A stretch of DNA of 51,615 nt from Spirogloea muscicola (Eukaryota; Streptophyta; Zygnematophyceae; Spirogloeales; Spirogloeaceae), in NCBI GenBank assembly GCA_009602725.1, contig WELB01000030.1, positions 781,390 to 833,004 of the forward strand. The letters run 5' to 3'. This document shows, piece by piece, positions 1 through 10,854 of the stretch; within the stretch, counting starts at the first letter, position 1, and every line of letters starts with the position of its first letter. The translations under genes were made by a program, and so were the position numbers. The notes under the pieces were generated by a model. It had not been told where the DNA came from. It saw nothing but the letters and a program-made list of their open reading frames with translations, and did no database searches.

Positions 1-549
1 CTCCTGGAGCTCCGGTGCACTGCTCTCGCGCTGGCCGCCAGTGCGGTTGCCTCCCCGGCACAAGTGAGCCGAGGGTTTGATCGCAGCCGGCCGAGCCAGC
101 TTGTGGGCTGGGCAGCCGGACCCATGTTCCCCGCACGAGGCTGTGCAAGCTGCCTAGGTGCCGTATCCTCCCTCGCCACCGCCGTGGCCGCCGCGGCGCA
201 CGGCGTGGCATGAGGGACCCCGCCAGCTGGGGGCTGCGCTGCGGACGGCACTGTGCGCGGCGAGCTCCGAGGAGCGCGCCGCGCAGGTGCGCGCCGTGCC
301 TTGGCAGGCGGCGGCATGCGCGCCCGGCGGCGCTCAGGCGCTCGAGCGCCCCGGGGGGTTGGCAAGGCGCCGCAGCGCCCGGGGGGGCGGCGGCGCCGGC
401 GGCGAGCTAGGGAGCCGTTGGGTCGGCCAAAGGAGGCTTGAGTGGCCAAGTACGTGGGAACCCGGCGGGCCGAGGCGGGCGGGGCGCCGCGCCGCCATGC
501 CGGCGGAGGCCCCCCGCGTGAGCAGCAGCGCCCCGCAGGCGCCGCCGCC
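1..549. other. GC-rich 5' flank of POT1, no gene seen
   Basis: This stretch is strongly GC-rich, especially from about 190 to 549, and ends in the start codon context of POT1 (GCCGCCGCCATGG). Open frames here exist on both strands but are alanine/arginine/proline-rich in all readings, as expected of GC-rich non-coding DNA. I see no recognisable protein, and whether a divergent gene begins to the left of the window cannot be told. Confidence 0.5.
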
Positions 550-3500
550 ATGGCGCTCCCCCTGCCCGCGCCAAGCGCCGCTGCTCACCCCGGCGCGCCG
601 CCCGCCTCTGCGCAGGACTACGCGTACGTGAGCCTCGCGGACGCCGAGACGTGCGTCGACCAGCGCGTGCACTTCCACGCCGTCGTCGAGCATGCCGAGC
701 CGCCCAAGGACACGCGCGGCCGCGGTGAGGCCGCGCCTCCGCGCCGCAGCTGCGCGCGCGTCACAAGAGCGTGGCCCAGCTTCCAGTCCCGCAGCTAGCC
801 ACTCGCGGCCGCTGCGGCAGATGGGTTGTCTTGAGATCACAGTGTGGGAGCCGCCTGGACACGGAGTGCCAGTAGCGGCTTGCGTCACGGGGTGCCGCCA
901 TTGTTGGCGCCTCGCCCTCGAGCCCGCTCATGCACTGCTTGGCGCAACCGCGTCTGGTGTCTGGCTCTCAAGGCAAGGGCAGCCTCTTACTCAGGCTGCG
1001 CTTATGATCGCGTGCTTCCTGCACGCAGACAAGATGTGCACACTGGTGGTGAGGGACATGAGCCGCAGCAACCCGGGCCTGCGCGTCATCTGCTTCGCGC
1101 CCACTTTCGAGCAGCTGCCCGCAGTCAGGGCTCCGGGCGACATAATCCGCTTTCACCGCATTCATGTCGGCCTTCATCCCCGGCCCGTCCACCCATGTGG
1201 TGCTTTTAGCTCCAGCAGCTCTTATCCAGCAGCGTTCGACAGGCTATGTAACACATATGGGAGGGCGAGCCTCTGCTCCGCTAGGCTGCCTGCAGGCCGT
1301 CGCAGGCAGGGCACTTGCTTCGGGAAGCCATGCACAGGATCCAGAGTCAGGAGAGGGTCAGTCTGGGCCTACCCAATGTACTCTCGGGCTGCTGTGTGCT
1401 GTGTACAACTCAGCCGTGCAACAGCGATGCAGATGCTTACCCACAACGGTGCCCCGCAAGCGCGAGCCCACATCAAGGCAGGCTGCAGCTTCGTCCTCTT
1501 CGAAGGCCAGCGGGATGGCTCCATGGCCCCATACCACAAGTCCTCGAAAGAGTACACCCCCGGAGGCTCACTGGAAACGAAAGCCGTGGAGATCCTCAGG
1601 GCGTGGGCGTTGAACAACCCTGTCAACACTAGTGCGTGCCTCTGCCTTCCGAGTGGCCTCTCAGTACCAGACGCCAATTGGCCTTTCATTGACCTGCTGT
1701 GAATGATGCCCGGTGCTTCAGTGTTGCGAGAGTGCAGAGTGTTTGTATATTGTCTTGGTCAAAGAAATGACAAGCTGGTTCGGGGGCGCCCTGCCTTTCC
1801 AGGGCCCAAGCAGTACTTGACTAGTATTGAAGGAGTGAAGCACGACACGTTCTTCGACCTCTATTGCAAGGTCCGTCTGGCTTTTGCTTCGCATGCTTCT
1901 GCCCCAGCAGAGCTTGCTCTCAATTGTCTTCGTGGAGCATCATTACATGAGCTTCTCACTCTAACTGACAAGACCGCTCAAGGACTCGTGCAGATCTTGT
2001 TTGTTGACCAGCGAGAGTATGACGGGGCCGTGATGATGTATGCTTGGGATGGCACGGATGCGCCACCAGCTCCCTTGCAGGCCAGTGAGTTCAGCAAGGC
2101 ATTTGGTCACTTGGTGCTAGTCCCTGCAGCCATTACTAGTTGCCAACAGCATACGTACTTGCTTGCTGGCAAGCTGAATGGCTCCGTTACATCTCTGACG
2201 TGCGGCGCAGGAGGAGCAGCAGGAGGACGCCAGTGACGGTCCGGCCCCTCCCTCCCGATTCCCTCCTCTTCCTTACGAAGTTCTCAGGCAGACTCCTACT
2301 CTTGGCACCACCTTGCCGGTGGTCTTTGCCGTGGCGAGGGAAGAGTTGCCTCAACCATTGCCTCGGGAGGGCGATTGGGTGCGCTTTCGGAATCTGCGCT
2401 GCTGGCTCTCTCCTGAGGGCATGTATGAAGCAATTTTTGCAAGGGCGAGCAAGGTGTACCCTCTGCGGCCTGATACACCCCAGTTGCAGGAGATAACCAG
2501 GTAGCTGCAGAGCTGTCCCTGTACGTGTCGACATCACCGCCCCATCTTTGCGCTTGTGCATCAGATTACATCTTGCTGTATACATAATTTCCTCCTATGT
2601 CTGTACTTACCACAAGTTTAGACTGATGTAAGCACTTGTTGTGCATGACCTCAAGAGCATATGACGCTCGGAAAGAGAAGGCTGACATGCGGTATCCAAC
2701 GAGCATTCCACCCTGGATACAGGCAGACTCCCTTTCTTTGACCAGTGAGTATTGGTGGTCAGTGTCAAAGTCCGAGCTGAATGTCGAGCTGCTGGTCCTG
2801 CATTGCTTTCTCTGTTGAGCTTGTCTTCATATGAAAGGGTCACACATGATCATCTGGTGAACACCGTAATCTGCAGTTACGGACCATGAGAATGTGGGTT
2901 ACGTGCCACTGCGCGAGGTGCTTGCGCATTCTGAGGTTAGATTTTCTTCCTCTGATGGCCTCTGCAGACAAGTCAATTTTCATTCCCCGTCCTACAGTCT
3001 GTCAAATGTAGTTACCATTTGACATTGTGTGGCCTATGCAGGTCACTCACAAATTCCGCTGCGTTGTCCGGCTCGTGGACCTGTGGCCAAGACAGGTGGA
3101 GCACTTCTGTATGTTGCGGAGAAAATCATCCCAACCAGGAAATGGGACAAGTGCGACACCTTGTGCAGCTGGAGAGTCGTACTGCTACCGACTCCTCCTG
3201 ACACTGGAAGATCCTACTGCTCGTGTCCAAGCATGGCTGGTGGGCGAAGATGGGGTCAGTGACTGTGCTATTCCCCAAACTTTCAACAAGAAGGAATGCC
3301 ATGAACAGGGTTCATCTGCATTGCTATACTAGCGGCCTCAGTGGCTGTCAGAAACGTGTTACAAGGTCAAACCTGATTGATACTGCATCAGTGCCCCATT
3401 GGCTGTTGTGAAGTCATTGGTTGTCTTCTGTCTTCGTGCAGGAGATGTGGTGGACTGCAGCCCCACAGGCTGCTGTTAGGGTTTGCATGCTCACCCAGGT

Positions 3501-3773
3501 CCTTAAGCGTTTCACCTAAGCCATGTCGCGTGATTACCTCAGGTGAAGTTCTTCAACGGCCACCCTCCCGCAGACTTCCACCAGCCAAGCGCCACCGCAG
3601 ACGCCCTCAGGCGCAAGGTCTGGCGGCTCCTGGGCCAGGCAGATGACAGTGGCACCGTCAAGGGGAAGAAAGACCCTCCCTGGATGAAGTGCTGCCTCAA
3701 GTCGTACTATGTGGACAAGGCCTGCCCACGGAGCTCCCGCCTGTACAGTCTCTTTGGCACAACCATGGTGTAG
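550..3773 (+). CDS. POT1: POT1-like telomere end-binding protein
   Basis: Single-strand telomeric DNA-binding protein expected to cap chromosome ends in the nucleus. Supported exons: 550-724, 1029-1165, 1433-1631, 1803-1870, about 1994-2084, about 2209-2500, about 2640-2744, 2877-2935, 3042-3254 and 3543-3773; the junctions between 2084 and 2640 are unresolved. The first OB-fold reads from YVSLADAETC through the strand VICFAPTFEQLP to the family motif GDIIRFHRIH. A second OB-fold follows, with FFDLYCK, YAWDGTD, LGTTLP and DWVRFRNLRC. The C-terminal part begins VTHKFRCVVRLVDLWP and ends in PPWMKCCLKSYY and the terminal LFGTTMV. Estimated length is about 500-550 residues, normal for POT1. The start at 550 is the first ATG in a good context ahead of OB1. 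A telobox-like TTAGGGTTT lies in its last intron at 3476-3484. Family assignment is by motif order; paralogue type cannot be judged. Confidence 0.85.
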
Positions 3774-4813
3774 ATTAAGCATCCTTCTTAGGCACCATCT
3801 CCGGCAAATCCCTGCTACAGCTTACACAGGCATGTATTCGCCACTCTGACTATTCAGGGGTTGATACTGCCCCAAGTGTTGGTGTTTGCACCTGAACATT
3901 TTCAGGTGATGTTCATGGCCACTATTCTTTTGCAGGTCCTAGGTTGGGCCTTGTGAATAAGTCTTTTGACTTGGGTGTGGTCCAATACGCAGCCAAAGCC
4001 TGCAGAGCAACAGCTGCAGGCATCTAAATGGGTCACTGCATTGCACCCACACCGATCCTTGAAGCAGGCGCTGCAGAATTTCTCCAAGCTGGTGACTAGC
4101 TAGACAATCTATGAAAGCGTGTAAAATTCTATGTGAAGTCGATAGCCACTATGGTTTTGTAGGTCCTAATTTGGGCCTTGAGGTGCTCGGCCACTGTATG
4201 TATAAAGCCTGCAAGGCAACAGCTGCAGGCACCCATAAGGCACCTATTCGTTCTGTGCATTTTACCACACTGATCCTTCAATAAGGTGCAGCAAATTCTC
4301 CAAGTTGATGACCAGCAACCTATGACAGCATTTACACGTCTTCTAGCAGCAGTGGCACTCCTTGAAAGCCAAAATACATGTAGCACAGTTGCCATTCTTG
4401 TCATGTGGCTGCCTAATGCAGATAGCAAGATGGTGTGGCAACTGTGGAAGAAAGCTCTGTGGAACCGGCGTGGCCACACTGCTAGGTTGTGTCAGTCCGG
4501 AGGCGAAAGGTTATGCTAAGCGGACTAAGTAGAACAACCACTCTGCTTATCACAAAAACAGGAGAGAGCTCTCTTGCTCAAGCAGCCTGTTGAATTTGAA
4601 AGCATGTGGTGGTATTTGGAGATGGCACGAGGCCCTCCTATCGCCGCCAGTGACAACTAAAGAGGATCTATCTGCTTCTGCTTTGAGCTCCTAGCCTTTG
4701 GTCTATACAGATGAGCAAGTAGCATTCAGGGCAAGAGTGGAAGGAGAGACTTTCGCAATAGGCGTATCTCCACGCCAAGCGTGCACCCCCGGACTTCCCT
4801 GGTCTGCTCAGTC
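3774..4813. other. Convergent intergenic region, POT1 / receptor
   Basis: This is the space between the stop codons of POT1 (+) and the receptor gene (-). It holds the 3' UTRs and the two-copy duplication described separately at 3906-4347. No gene was recognised in 4348-4813. Confidence 0.5.
3906..4347. repeat. Diverged two-copy tandem duplication (~220 bp units)
   Basis: Unit 1 (about 3906-4128) and unit 2 (about 4129-4347) align along their length. Shared landmarks in the same order are GCCACTAT, TTTTGCAGGTCCTA / TTTTGTAGGTCCTA, TTGGGCCTTG, AAGCCTGCA followed by GCAACAGCTGCAGGCA, GATCCTT, and AATTCTCCAAG / AATTTCTCCAAG. On the minus strand both units translate to similar peptides with a CSCC core, but the open frames lack a convincing start or neighbours. 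An old segmental tandem duplication is the simplest reading; a small duplicated gene or RNA is possible. Confidence 0.7.
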
Positions 4814-7800
4814 TCAGAGCATGCGCACAAACTGGGGATCTTGCTCGCGCTTCTTCTTCCGATAATACCAAACCCCCACTGCAGCAATGGCGGCCGCCAC
4901 AACCAAGGCTACAATGATGCCGGCAATGGTGCCGCCATCGTCGCTGCCCTTCTTTTTGGACGAAGTTGTCACAGGAGGAGGATTGCCAGGCTGGGGCAGT
5001 GGCGGTGGAGTGAAGCTGCCATCTGCAGGAGGGGGAGAGGACTGGCAGCCAAAGCATGCGCAGAGGAGAGTTTCCCAAGTCAGCAATAGTGAGCTGCTAC
5101 TGACCCCTGCTGTGCAATGCAGCAATTGCAAGGCGGCCCACTCCCCTTATAAGTACTGGTGGAAAAGGACAGCTCTGCTACATCATGCACCACCATCATC
5201 ATCCTTGCGACCAACGGAGGTCAACAACACAGAGAAAGAGCCAGCAGAGAGGAACATGCATATCTTATAGCAAGGCCAACCACTACGATTTCCAAGTGCT
5301 ACCAGGTACAAGAAGCCCACGCACAGTTGAGGTGTCATTCTGGAAGTATTCTGGAGCTGCTGCAATCTGCGGAGCAGCTGGCGCATAAATATGCCGAGCT
5401 GTAGCAGGAGAGCAGCAAGGTCGGAGGAGATCCTGCGGAGCCAGCGAAGCTCCATCCTCCTTAACTTCTGCCTTTTTCTGCAAGGAGCCATCGCAACAGG
5501 CACCCACATGGAATCAAGACCGACATTGAATGCTGGACCAGGGACTAGCAATTGCTTGGCTGATGCAGAAGTTGGCCGAAAGACATAGGAGATCCTGTGC
5601 GGATGTTGTGCTGCTTCAACAGGATGACGAGCAGAGACATACCTCCCAAGCATACCCAATCAGGTTTACAAAGTCGAAAATCGGTTTCTCTCCTGCCCCA
5701 TAGTGCGACTGTCGCTCTCCAGTTTTTGGTTCAAACTGAACCTTGCCAGTACAACCGTTGAATCCTCCCCAATAACCATCGCTCAGCTCAGTAGTTACTT
5801 GCTCACTGACAATTGGAACGCCTGCCAAACAGAGGGTGCAAAGGCTCAAACCACAGACGAAGCTGTGCTGCCGCTTGTAAGAGCATGGAGCACACGTCCC
5901 CGATAGATTACAATCACAGACAGCACACTCAGGGCAAGAGCAGAGCTAGCAAAGGGACAAGTAGGAGGACGAGGTGGCGTACTGTTCTCTGTAAGTGTTT
6001 TGAAGACTTCAAAGTAGGCCCTTACAGCATCCCAGAGGTAGGGCACATATGCCCGAGTATGATCAAATCGTGGCGTCACATCCAATGTGAGTAGCCCAGG
6101 GTATTCATCATGACTCTGTTGCTTCCAGTAATCCGAGTACAATGTGCATGCTGGATCAGTGAGGATTCCACCTGTGCAGAGTAGAGTAATGACATGCTAG
6201 ACCATCAGAGATAACCTCTGGGTGAAGGCTCAATGCACAGCTGCTCACTGTCTGCTACATGCAGCTTCTTCTCTGCTCTCAAATGGCTCCTCTACCTCCT
6301 ATCCTTCATTGCAAAGTCAACACCCAGGCACACTCACTGGATTAAGCTTTTCCAACAACATGCTCTGATGGTTTTCTCTATGAAAAGCCCTGCACTGAGA
6401 CTAACTTGCAAAAGTGAACAAGCAGCCAAACTCACCATACGGAGCTATTCCCATTTCGCCTTGAAGAGGTGTGACAAGCTGGGCAATTGGATCCACTGCA
6501 AAGTCAGGCCACCAGAATATCAGCAAAAGCACATGTAAGCCCACCACATTCATTAGTTTGACTGACGAGATTGTATATCCTGACATTGCTCTGTCCTGTG
6601 ACTGCTGGTTACGCTAGGACCTGTTACTTACAGAAGCACTGCACTAATGCAACATTGGAAGAATGCCCACTTTCATGACTAGTGCCCAACATCATCGTCA
6701 CATTTGCAGCATCCCGGCATTCTTAAGGATGGCTGTCAAGGTTCATTGACAAGAGGAACACGAATGCAACTAGAAATACAGTATGTCATATGGTGCCAGA
6801 TCCTTGTCACCTTCGCCGACCAGATCAAAAGCCGTCACCCCATCAGAGCCAAGGTACCACCATGGGTACTTGGTATAATTCTGCGGCAAAAAATACAGCA
6901 TGGCACTCAAACATACCATAACAAATGGCAAGAGCAACTACCAGCAAGTCCATACACACAGATTTGGTGCCAGAACAGAGGCACTGTCACCAACTACACA
7001 TGAGCAGTAGATTTCTATGCAATGCTTGGGAACTGCATGACAATCTGGTAAGAGCAGTGAAACTTCTGAGGCTGATTGTGAAGCAGGCTTTGACTAATCA
7101 AACAGAGGTGATGATACGCAGAATATACGAAGGCTCCGAATACCCACTTTCTTGACAGCGTAACTGAAGAGAGTCTCAGTATCCTTGGGATTCATCACCA
7201 GGACCATGATTGGTGGCGATGTGATGTCAAACTCAGAGTACACCTTGTCGAAGTCCGTATCTTCGCGACCATCAATAGAGAGCATCTGTACTGACCTTGA
7301 TCCTCCGATTTTTGCTACTTGCTGTCACAAACGTCATCCAGTGTAGGGGCGTAAGTCAACCTCCATGCTGCAAGACTTGACAATACCGAAGGCTTGGCTG
7401 AAGTCCATTTACTGAATGCATAATTAGGGAAAGCTCCTCACCTGAATGTCATATGACAACCCTTCTCCATATGTATCGCCACTGAAGTACAAGATAGCCA
7501 CTCTTGGCCAATCAAAATAGTGAAGCTGTGAAAGCGCCATGACAAAGAACCAAAACGACAAGCAATAAGTGTAAATGAGCTCTGAGATATGCTATCATAC
7601 GTGCCGTCAAGCTCTTCAATGTAGCTGAAAAGCACATCACTGACCCTACACAACAATCCGTGCAGAACAACATAACAAGTACATTTTATATTGCGGCCTC
7701 TTGCATGGAGATTGCCTACCACAGTGCTAAAGGCATCCTTTTGTTTCTTATCACCATAGCTGCATCAAGAGCAGGTCCAATAGATCAGTACAAGAATGGA

Positions 7801-8933
7801 CGAGCACACTGGTGCACGCAAAAGCACATGAGAGAAAGCACAAACTGGACCAAAGGATGCGCAGCTCAAGGGCCAGATGCCATAGTAGTATGTGCTGGGA
7901 AAAACATTGAGTCATACTGAACACTTAAACCCTGTACTTTGACTCCAGGTTGAGCAATGGTGCTTGTAGGAAACATACGCAGTCCGGAAGAAGTAGGGGT
8001 ACACTGAATGATTCACCAGCGCACCATTGGTGGCTGCAAATGAGATGATAGAGAGCTTGTAATCGCTTGGCAGCTTCGATGCTCCACGAGCAGAATCCGT
8101 GCAAGCTGGCCCCACGATGCCAGCAACTCCTTGGGCAGCCAGCTTCTGTTGGCCACAGCACAAAGTCTCGTGTGAGAGCATGCCTTTTGTATGGTCAATA
8201 TTGACAAGACAGGTGGAGGGTTGTCATATCATCCTCTGTCACAGGCGGGTGCGTGGGAGGTCATTCACATGAACTGCTATGTGTACTAATTGCTACGAGA
8301 TGTATTTCTGCACAGGCTAACTAAGGAGGAGGGCAAGTGCTGGGACTCACAAGGGCAGCATCTTGAGCCTTTGCAAAGTCGCAGTCCGAGGACATGTAGA
8401 TCGGCTCAACCTGGAAGTCGGCGTATTGACCATTGAGCACCTCAACTGCCACTCTGGCGGCGCTGTGCCTGCAGCGAAAGGCACAAGGCAGGGTTGGCAT
8501 CAGAATGACAGTAGAGAAGAGACAATGTGCTTTGGTGCACTTGCATACGGGCCGCGAGGGAGCTCGGCGGCTTTTCGTAAAGACACAGAGAGCGAGGCAC
8601 AATCTCATTCTTGCCAGGAACCAGCCCCATGACTGGTCGTGGCAATGGACGTATCAGTGGTGCCACTGGTAGCACAACAGCTGGCGCAAGAGACACGTCC
8701 ATCCCCATCGCTGAAGCTTGTAACCGCCGTTTGAGAGACCGTGGTGCCGCCAGGAGGAGGAGAGAAGTGCGTTCTCACCACTCTTTGGCCAAGCGAGCCG
8801 GGATGGCTGCTTCGGCAGAGCCCGTGGTGGAGGGCAGCAGGAAGCCGAGCTTGATGGAATCGGCGGCGCGCGCAGCCGGCGCCGCGGCGGCGCAGAGTGC
8901 CGCAACCAGCGCCAGGAACAGCAGCGCCGCCAT
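4814..8933 (-). CDS. Single-pass receptor with ANF/GABA-B-type ligand domain, no signalling domain
   Basis: Predicted type I membrane protein. The start (ATG at 8931-8933) opens a signal peptide (AALLFLALVAALCAAAA), followed by SIKLGFLLPSTTG, the first strand of a type 1 periplasmic-binding fold. Exons with clean borders: 8779-8933, 8351-8468 and 7979-8145. Exons clear in frame but with approximate edges end at 7442 or lie around 7155-7290, 6790-6900, 6435-6495, 6000-6175, 5645-5825 and 5510-5590. Family landmarks are IVGPACTDSARG, ISFAATNGALV, YPYFFRTA, FDWPRVAILYFSGDTYGEG, YPWWYLGSDGV, YLWDAVRAYFEV and GYWGGFNGCTGKV. The last exon (4814 to about 5060) gives a proline-rich stalk, a helix (IAGIIVALVVAAAIAAVGVW), a basic stop-transfer KKKRE and a tail of about 15 residues. 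No kinase, cyclase, G-protein-coupled or channel segment appears before the stop. Ligand and partners are unknown. A MITE lies about 190 bp upstream. Confidence 0.75.
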
Positions 8934-8942
8934 GGCGCCGCG

Positions 8943-8945
<3 letters not shown>

Positions 8946-8973
<28 letters not shown>
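8946..8973. repeat. (CCG)n tract in the receptor 5' UTR
   Basis: An uninterrupted run of CCG triplets lies just upstream of the receptor start codon, inside its GC-rich promoter island. It is a candidate microsatellite. Confidence 0.9.
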
Positions 8974-9125
8974 AGGAGAGGGCCGCTCGGAGCGCGGGCC
9001 TGGGCGGCCTGGGGGTGGCAGCTGGGAGGGTGAGGAATAGCGGTCCTGGCAGATCCTCAGTTCCGGCGACCAATTTCCCGGGATCAGATGCGGGGCCCAC
9101 CCTCACCCGGCTCTCGCACCCTTTA

Positions 9126-9265
9126 GGGCCAATTTACACTAGACCGGTCGGTTACTCATTGGCCTCGCCTTGGCCTCAAATTGGCAAAGTCTTGACTTCG
9201 AGCGTCCAACAACGCGCGACACGTAACCTACAGCCGTGACCGACCGGTCGAGTGTAAATCGGCCC
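9126..9265. mobile_element. MITE, PIF/Harbinger (Tourist)-like, 140 bp with TTA target duplication
   Basis: The ends form a 27-bp terminal inverted repeat with two mismatches: the left arm starts GGGCCAATTTACACTAGACC and the inverted right arm GGGCCGATTTACACTCGACC; both continue GGTCGGT. The element is flanked by direct TTA (9123-9125 and 9266-9268). TTA/TWA duplication with TIRs beginning GGG is typical of PIF/Harbinger-derived MITEs. The 140-bp length leaves no coding capacity, so it would depend on a transposase elsewhere. It sits about 190 bp upstream of the receptor start codon. Confidence 0.88.
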
Positions 9266-9299
9266 TTAAGATGAATGCGGCTGCCGATATAAGCAGTGA

Positions 9300-9445
9300 G
9301 CTCTTCCAAAAAGGGGGCGGGGGCTGTGAAGAGCCAAGCCCAGAAAAGAAGAAAGGGCTCGCCCATTGAGGATGAACGATATTGAGGATAGGGGCTGGAA
9401 AAGCGAAAAGGAACGAACAAGGTCAACAGGGCCGAAAGAAAGGCA
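9300..9445 (-). repeat. Hairpin repeat (retroelement-associated)
   Basis: Contains CTCTTCCA, then GGGGCTGTGAAGAGCC, a short stem around a GTGAA-type loop, followed by AGCCCAGAAAAGAA. A second partial unit (GGCTCGCCCATTGAGG, then GGGGCTGGAAAAGC) ends near GGGCCGAAAG. The same module recurs at 9735, 10855, 18468, 32150-32790, 33150, 34020, 41365 and 43215. Strand is given so that it matches copies lying downstream of retroelement 3' ends. Confidence 0.7.
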
Positions 9446-9469
9446 ACATGCCGCACCCTTTTAAATGGC

Positions 9470-9690
9470 GGCCGCCGATCGGGTCGCCCCCCACCATCCG
9501 CGCCGCCGCCGCCGTCGGGGGGAGCACGCCCGCCGCCGTGCCTCGGCGCGCGGCGGCGCCACCAACCACGGCGCGCGCCACCGCCGCCGCCTTTTCGTAC
9601 CTGGGGTGTCCGTTGCGCCTTCCCCCCCCTGAGTGTCGTGTCCACGATCCCCCCCACCCCCCCCGGGCCTTCACATGGGGAAAGAAGAAA
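9470..9690. other. GC island without an assigned gene
   Basis: A very GC-rich block with CCG runs, C homopolymers and mixed GCC repeats, similar in texture to the 5' ends of POT1, ORC4, SPIKE1, DRP3 and EMC1. No exon of a recognisable protein follows on either strand; on both sides lie repeats. It may be the promoter of a displaced or lost gene, a non-coding transcript start, or repeat-derived DNA. Confidence 0.45.
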
Positions 9691-9734
9691 GCGCGGCCAG
9701 ATTGACTGGTGGCAGGGAAAGCCCAAGACCAAGG

Positions 9735-9800
9735 AAATTCCCAAAGAGAAAGTGCTCGCCCATTGAGAATGGGGCTGGAAAAGCCAGCCCCTATCCCAAA
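9735..9800 (-). repeat. Hairpin repeat, short copy
   Basis: Carries GTGCTCGCCCATTGAG followed by the perfect small hairpin GGGGCTGGAAAAGCCAGCCC. On the minus strand it lies downstream of the retroelement end at 9880-10002, the same order as at 43080-43290. Confidence 0.7.
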
Positions 9801-9879
9801 ACCTTCCCCGGGCCTCTTTGGCCTTGGGTTGTTTCAATACACGCACGTTCCCCGGGCCCACTACCGGCGCTGTCCCTCT

Positions 9880-10002
9880 CCTCCAGGGAAAAGATCGTGT
9901 ATTAGAAAGAAATGTAGGCCAAATGGCCCAGGTACAAAGGCAAGCACATCTAAAATCTACATAACCTACAGCAGATTGACCCGCTCAATAACCACGGGTC
10001 AA
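9880..10002 (-). mobile_element. 3' end of a retroelement (family A), cut by the gap
   Basis: On the minus strand the sequence leaves the N gap coding LTRGY and a TGA stop, followed by GCGGGTCA, GATGTGCTTGCCTTTGTAC, TTTGGCC and AATACACGA. This matches, in the same order, the end of the copy at 41390-42110. Only five codons plus the 3' UTR are visible; the rest of the element should lie inside the gap. Confidence 0.88.
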
Positions 10003-10384
10003 NNNNNNNNNNNNNNNNNNNNNNNNNNNNNNNNNNNNNNNNNNNNNNNNNNNNNNNNNNNNNNNNNNNNNNNNNNNNNNNNNNNNNNNNNNNNNNNNNN
10101 NNNNNNNNNNNNNNNNNNNNNNNNNNNNNNNNNNNNNNNNNNNNNNNNNNNNNNNNNNNNNNNNNNNNNNNNNNNNNNNNNNNNNNNNNNNNNNNNNNNN
10201 NNNNNNNNNNNNNNNNNNNNNNNNNNNNNNNNNNNNNNNNNNNNNNNNNNNNNNNNNNNNNNNNNNNNNNNNNNNNNNNNNNNNNNNNNNNNNNNNNNNN
10301 NNNNNNNNNNNNNNNNNNNNNNNNNNNNNNNNNNNNNNNNNNNNNNNNNNNNNNNNNNNNNNNNNNNNNNNNNNNNNNNNNNNN
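10003..10384. other. Assembly gap (382 N)
   Basis: Unknown bases. The left flank is the 3' end of a minus-strand retroelement copy and the right flank the 3' end of a plus-strand copy, so both coding regions point into the gap. The true missing length is probably much larger than the N count. Confidence 0.98.
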
Positions 10385-10640
10385 TTGGCTCTTCATCAAC
10401 GTGCAGGGCGCGCTCTAAGTCAGGCCTCCGGCTTTCGTGGCGGCGCTCCAGCTCCCCAAGTTAGCTTGTCAGATTTGTTTGAGCTCACCCGTGGGTACTA
10501 ATGTCATCTTAGGTACCTTAGATTAGGTCTCCGTATTATGTAGCATTGTTTAGTCTGCACTCGACTCTGCCTGAACAATGTATTGGCTTGAATTGGCCTC
10601 CCTTTCAATTCATGCGCCCCGCGCGCCTTCTCTCTCTTAT
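10385..10640 (+). mobile_element. 3' end of a retroelement (family B) with intact last 38 codons
   Basis: From the first base after the gap the plus strand stays open for 38 codons (HQRAGRAL, then SDLFELTRGY) to TAA at 10499-10501. The segment aligns with the C-terminus of the copies at 33545 and 41390. The 3' UTR carries the shared motif GGCCTCCCTTTCAATTCATG followed by CGCGCGCCTTCTCTCT near 10590. The undamaged frame suggests a young copy. Confidence 0.85.
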
Positions 10641-10854
10641 GCCAGGCGGCCTTGCACACCGTTGGTCACCGTCAGCTCGTGTGGACCACTGCTGGGCACC
10701 TGCACTCGTCAAGGTAGATAACTGGCAGAGCAACTCCTGGGGCGGCATCCGTAGCGTAACTTGCTTACTTAGTGGTATACGAGCTTCTGAGTCCTTCAAA
10801 CCGGTTGATAACTCTTGGCTGGCTTTTCAATGGTTCTTATCACAGCTATCGCCC

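Noticed and set aside
158-888. Long overlapping open frames on both strands at the left edge
   Set aside because: They are Ala/Arg/Pro-rich in every frame, as GC-rich DNA gives by chance; only the frame starting at 550 leads into the POT1 OB-fold with a proper donor.
8611-9106. Open frames of 140-150 codons around the receptor start
   Set aside because: Out of frame with the signal peptide and binding-fold exon; composition reflects the CCG-rich island.
9139-9861. 240-codon minus-strand open frame
   Set aside because: It runs through the MITE, hairpin repeats and a GC island, and has no domain-like pattern.
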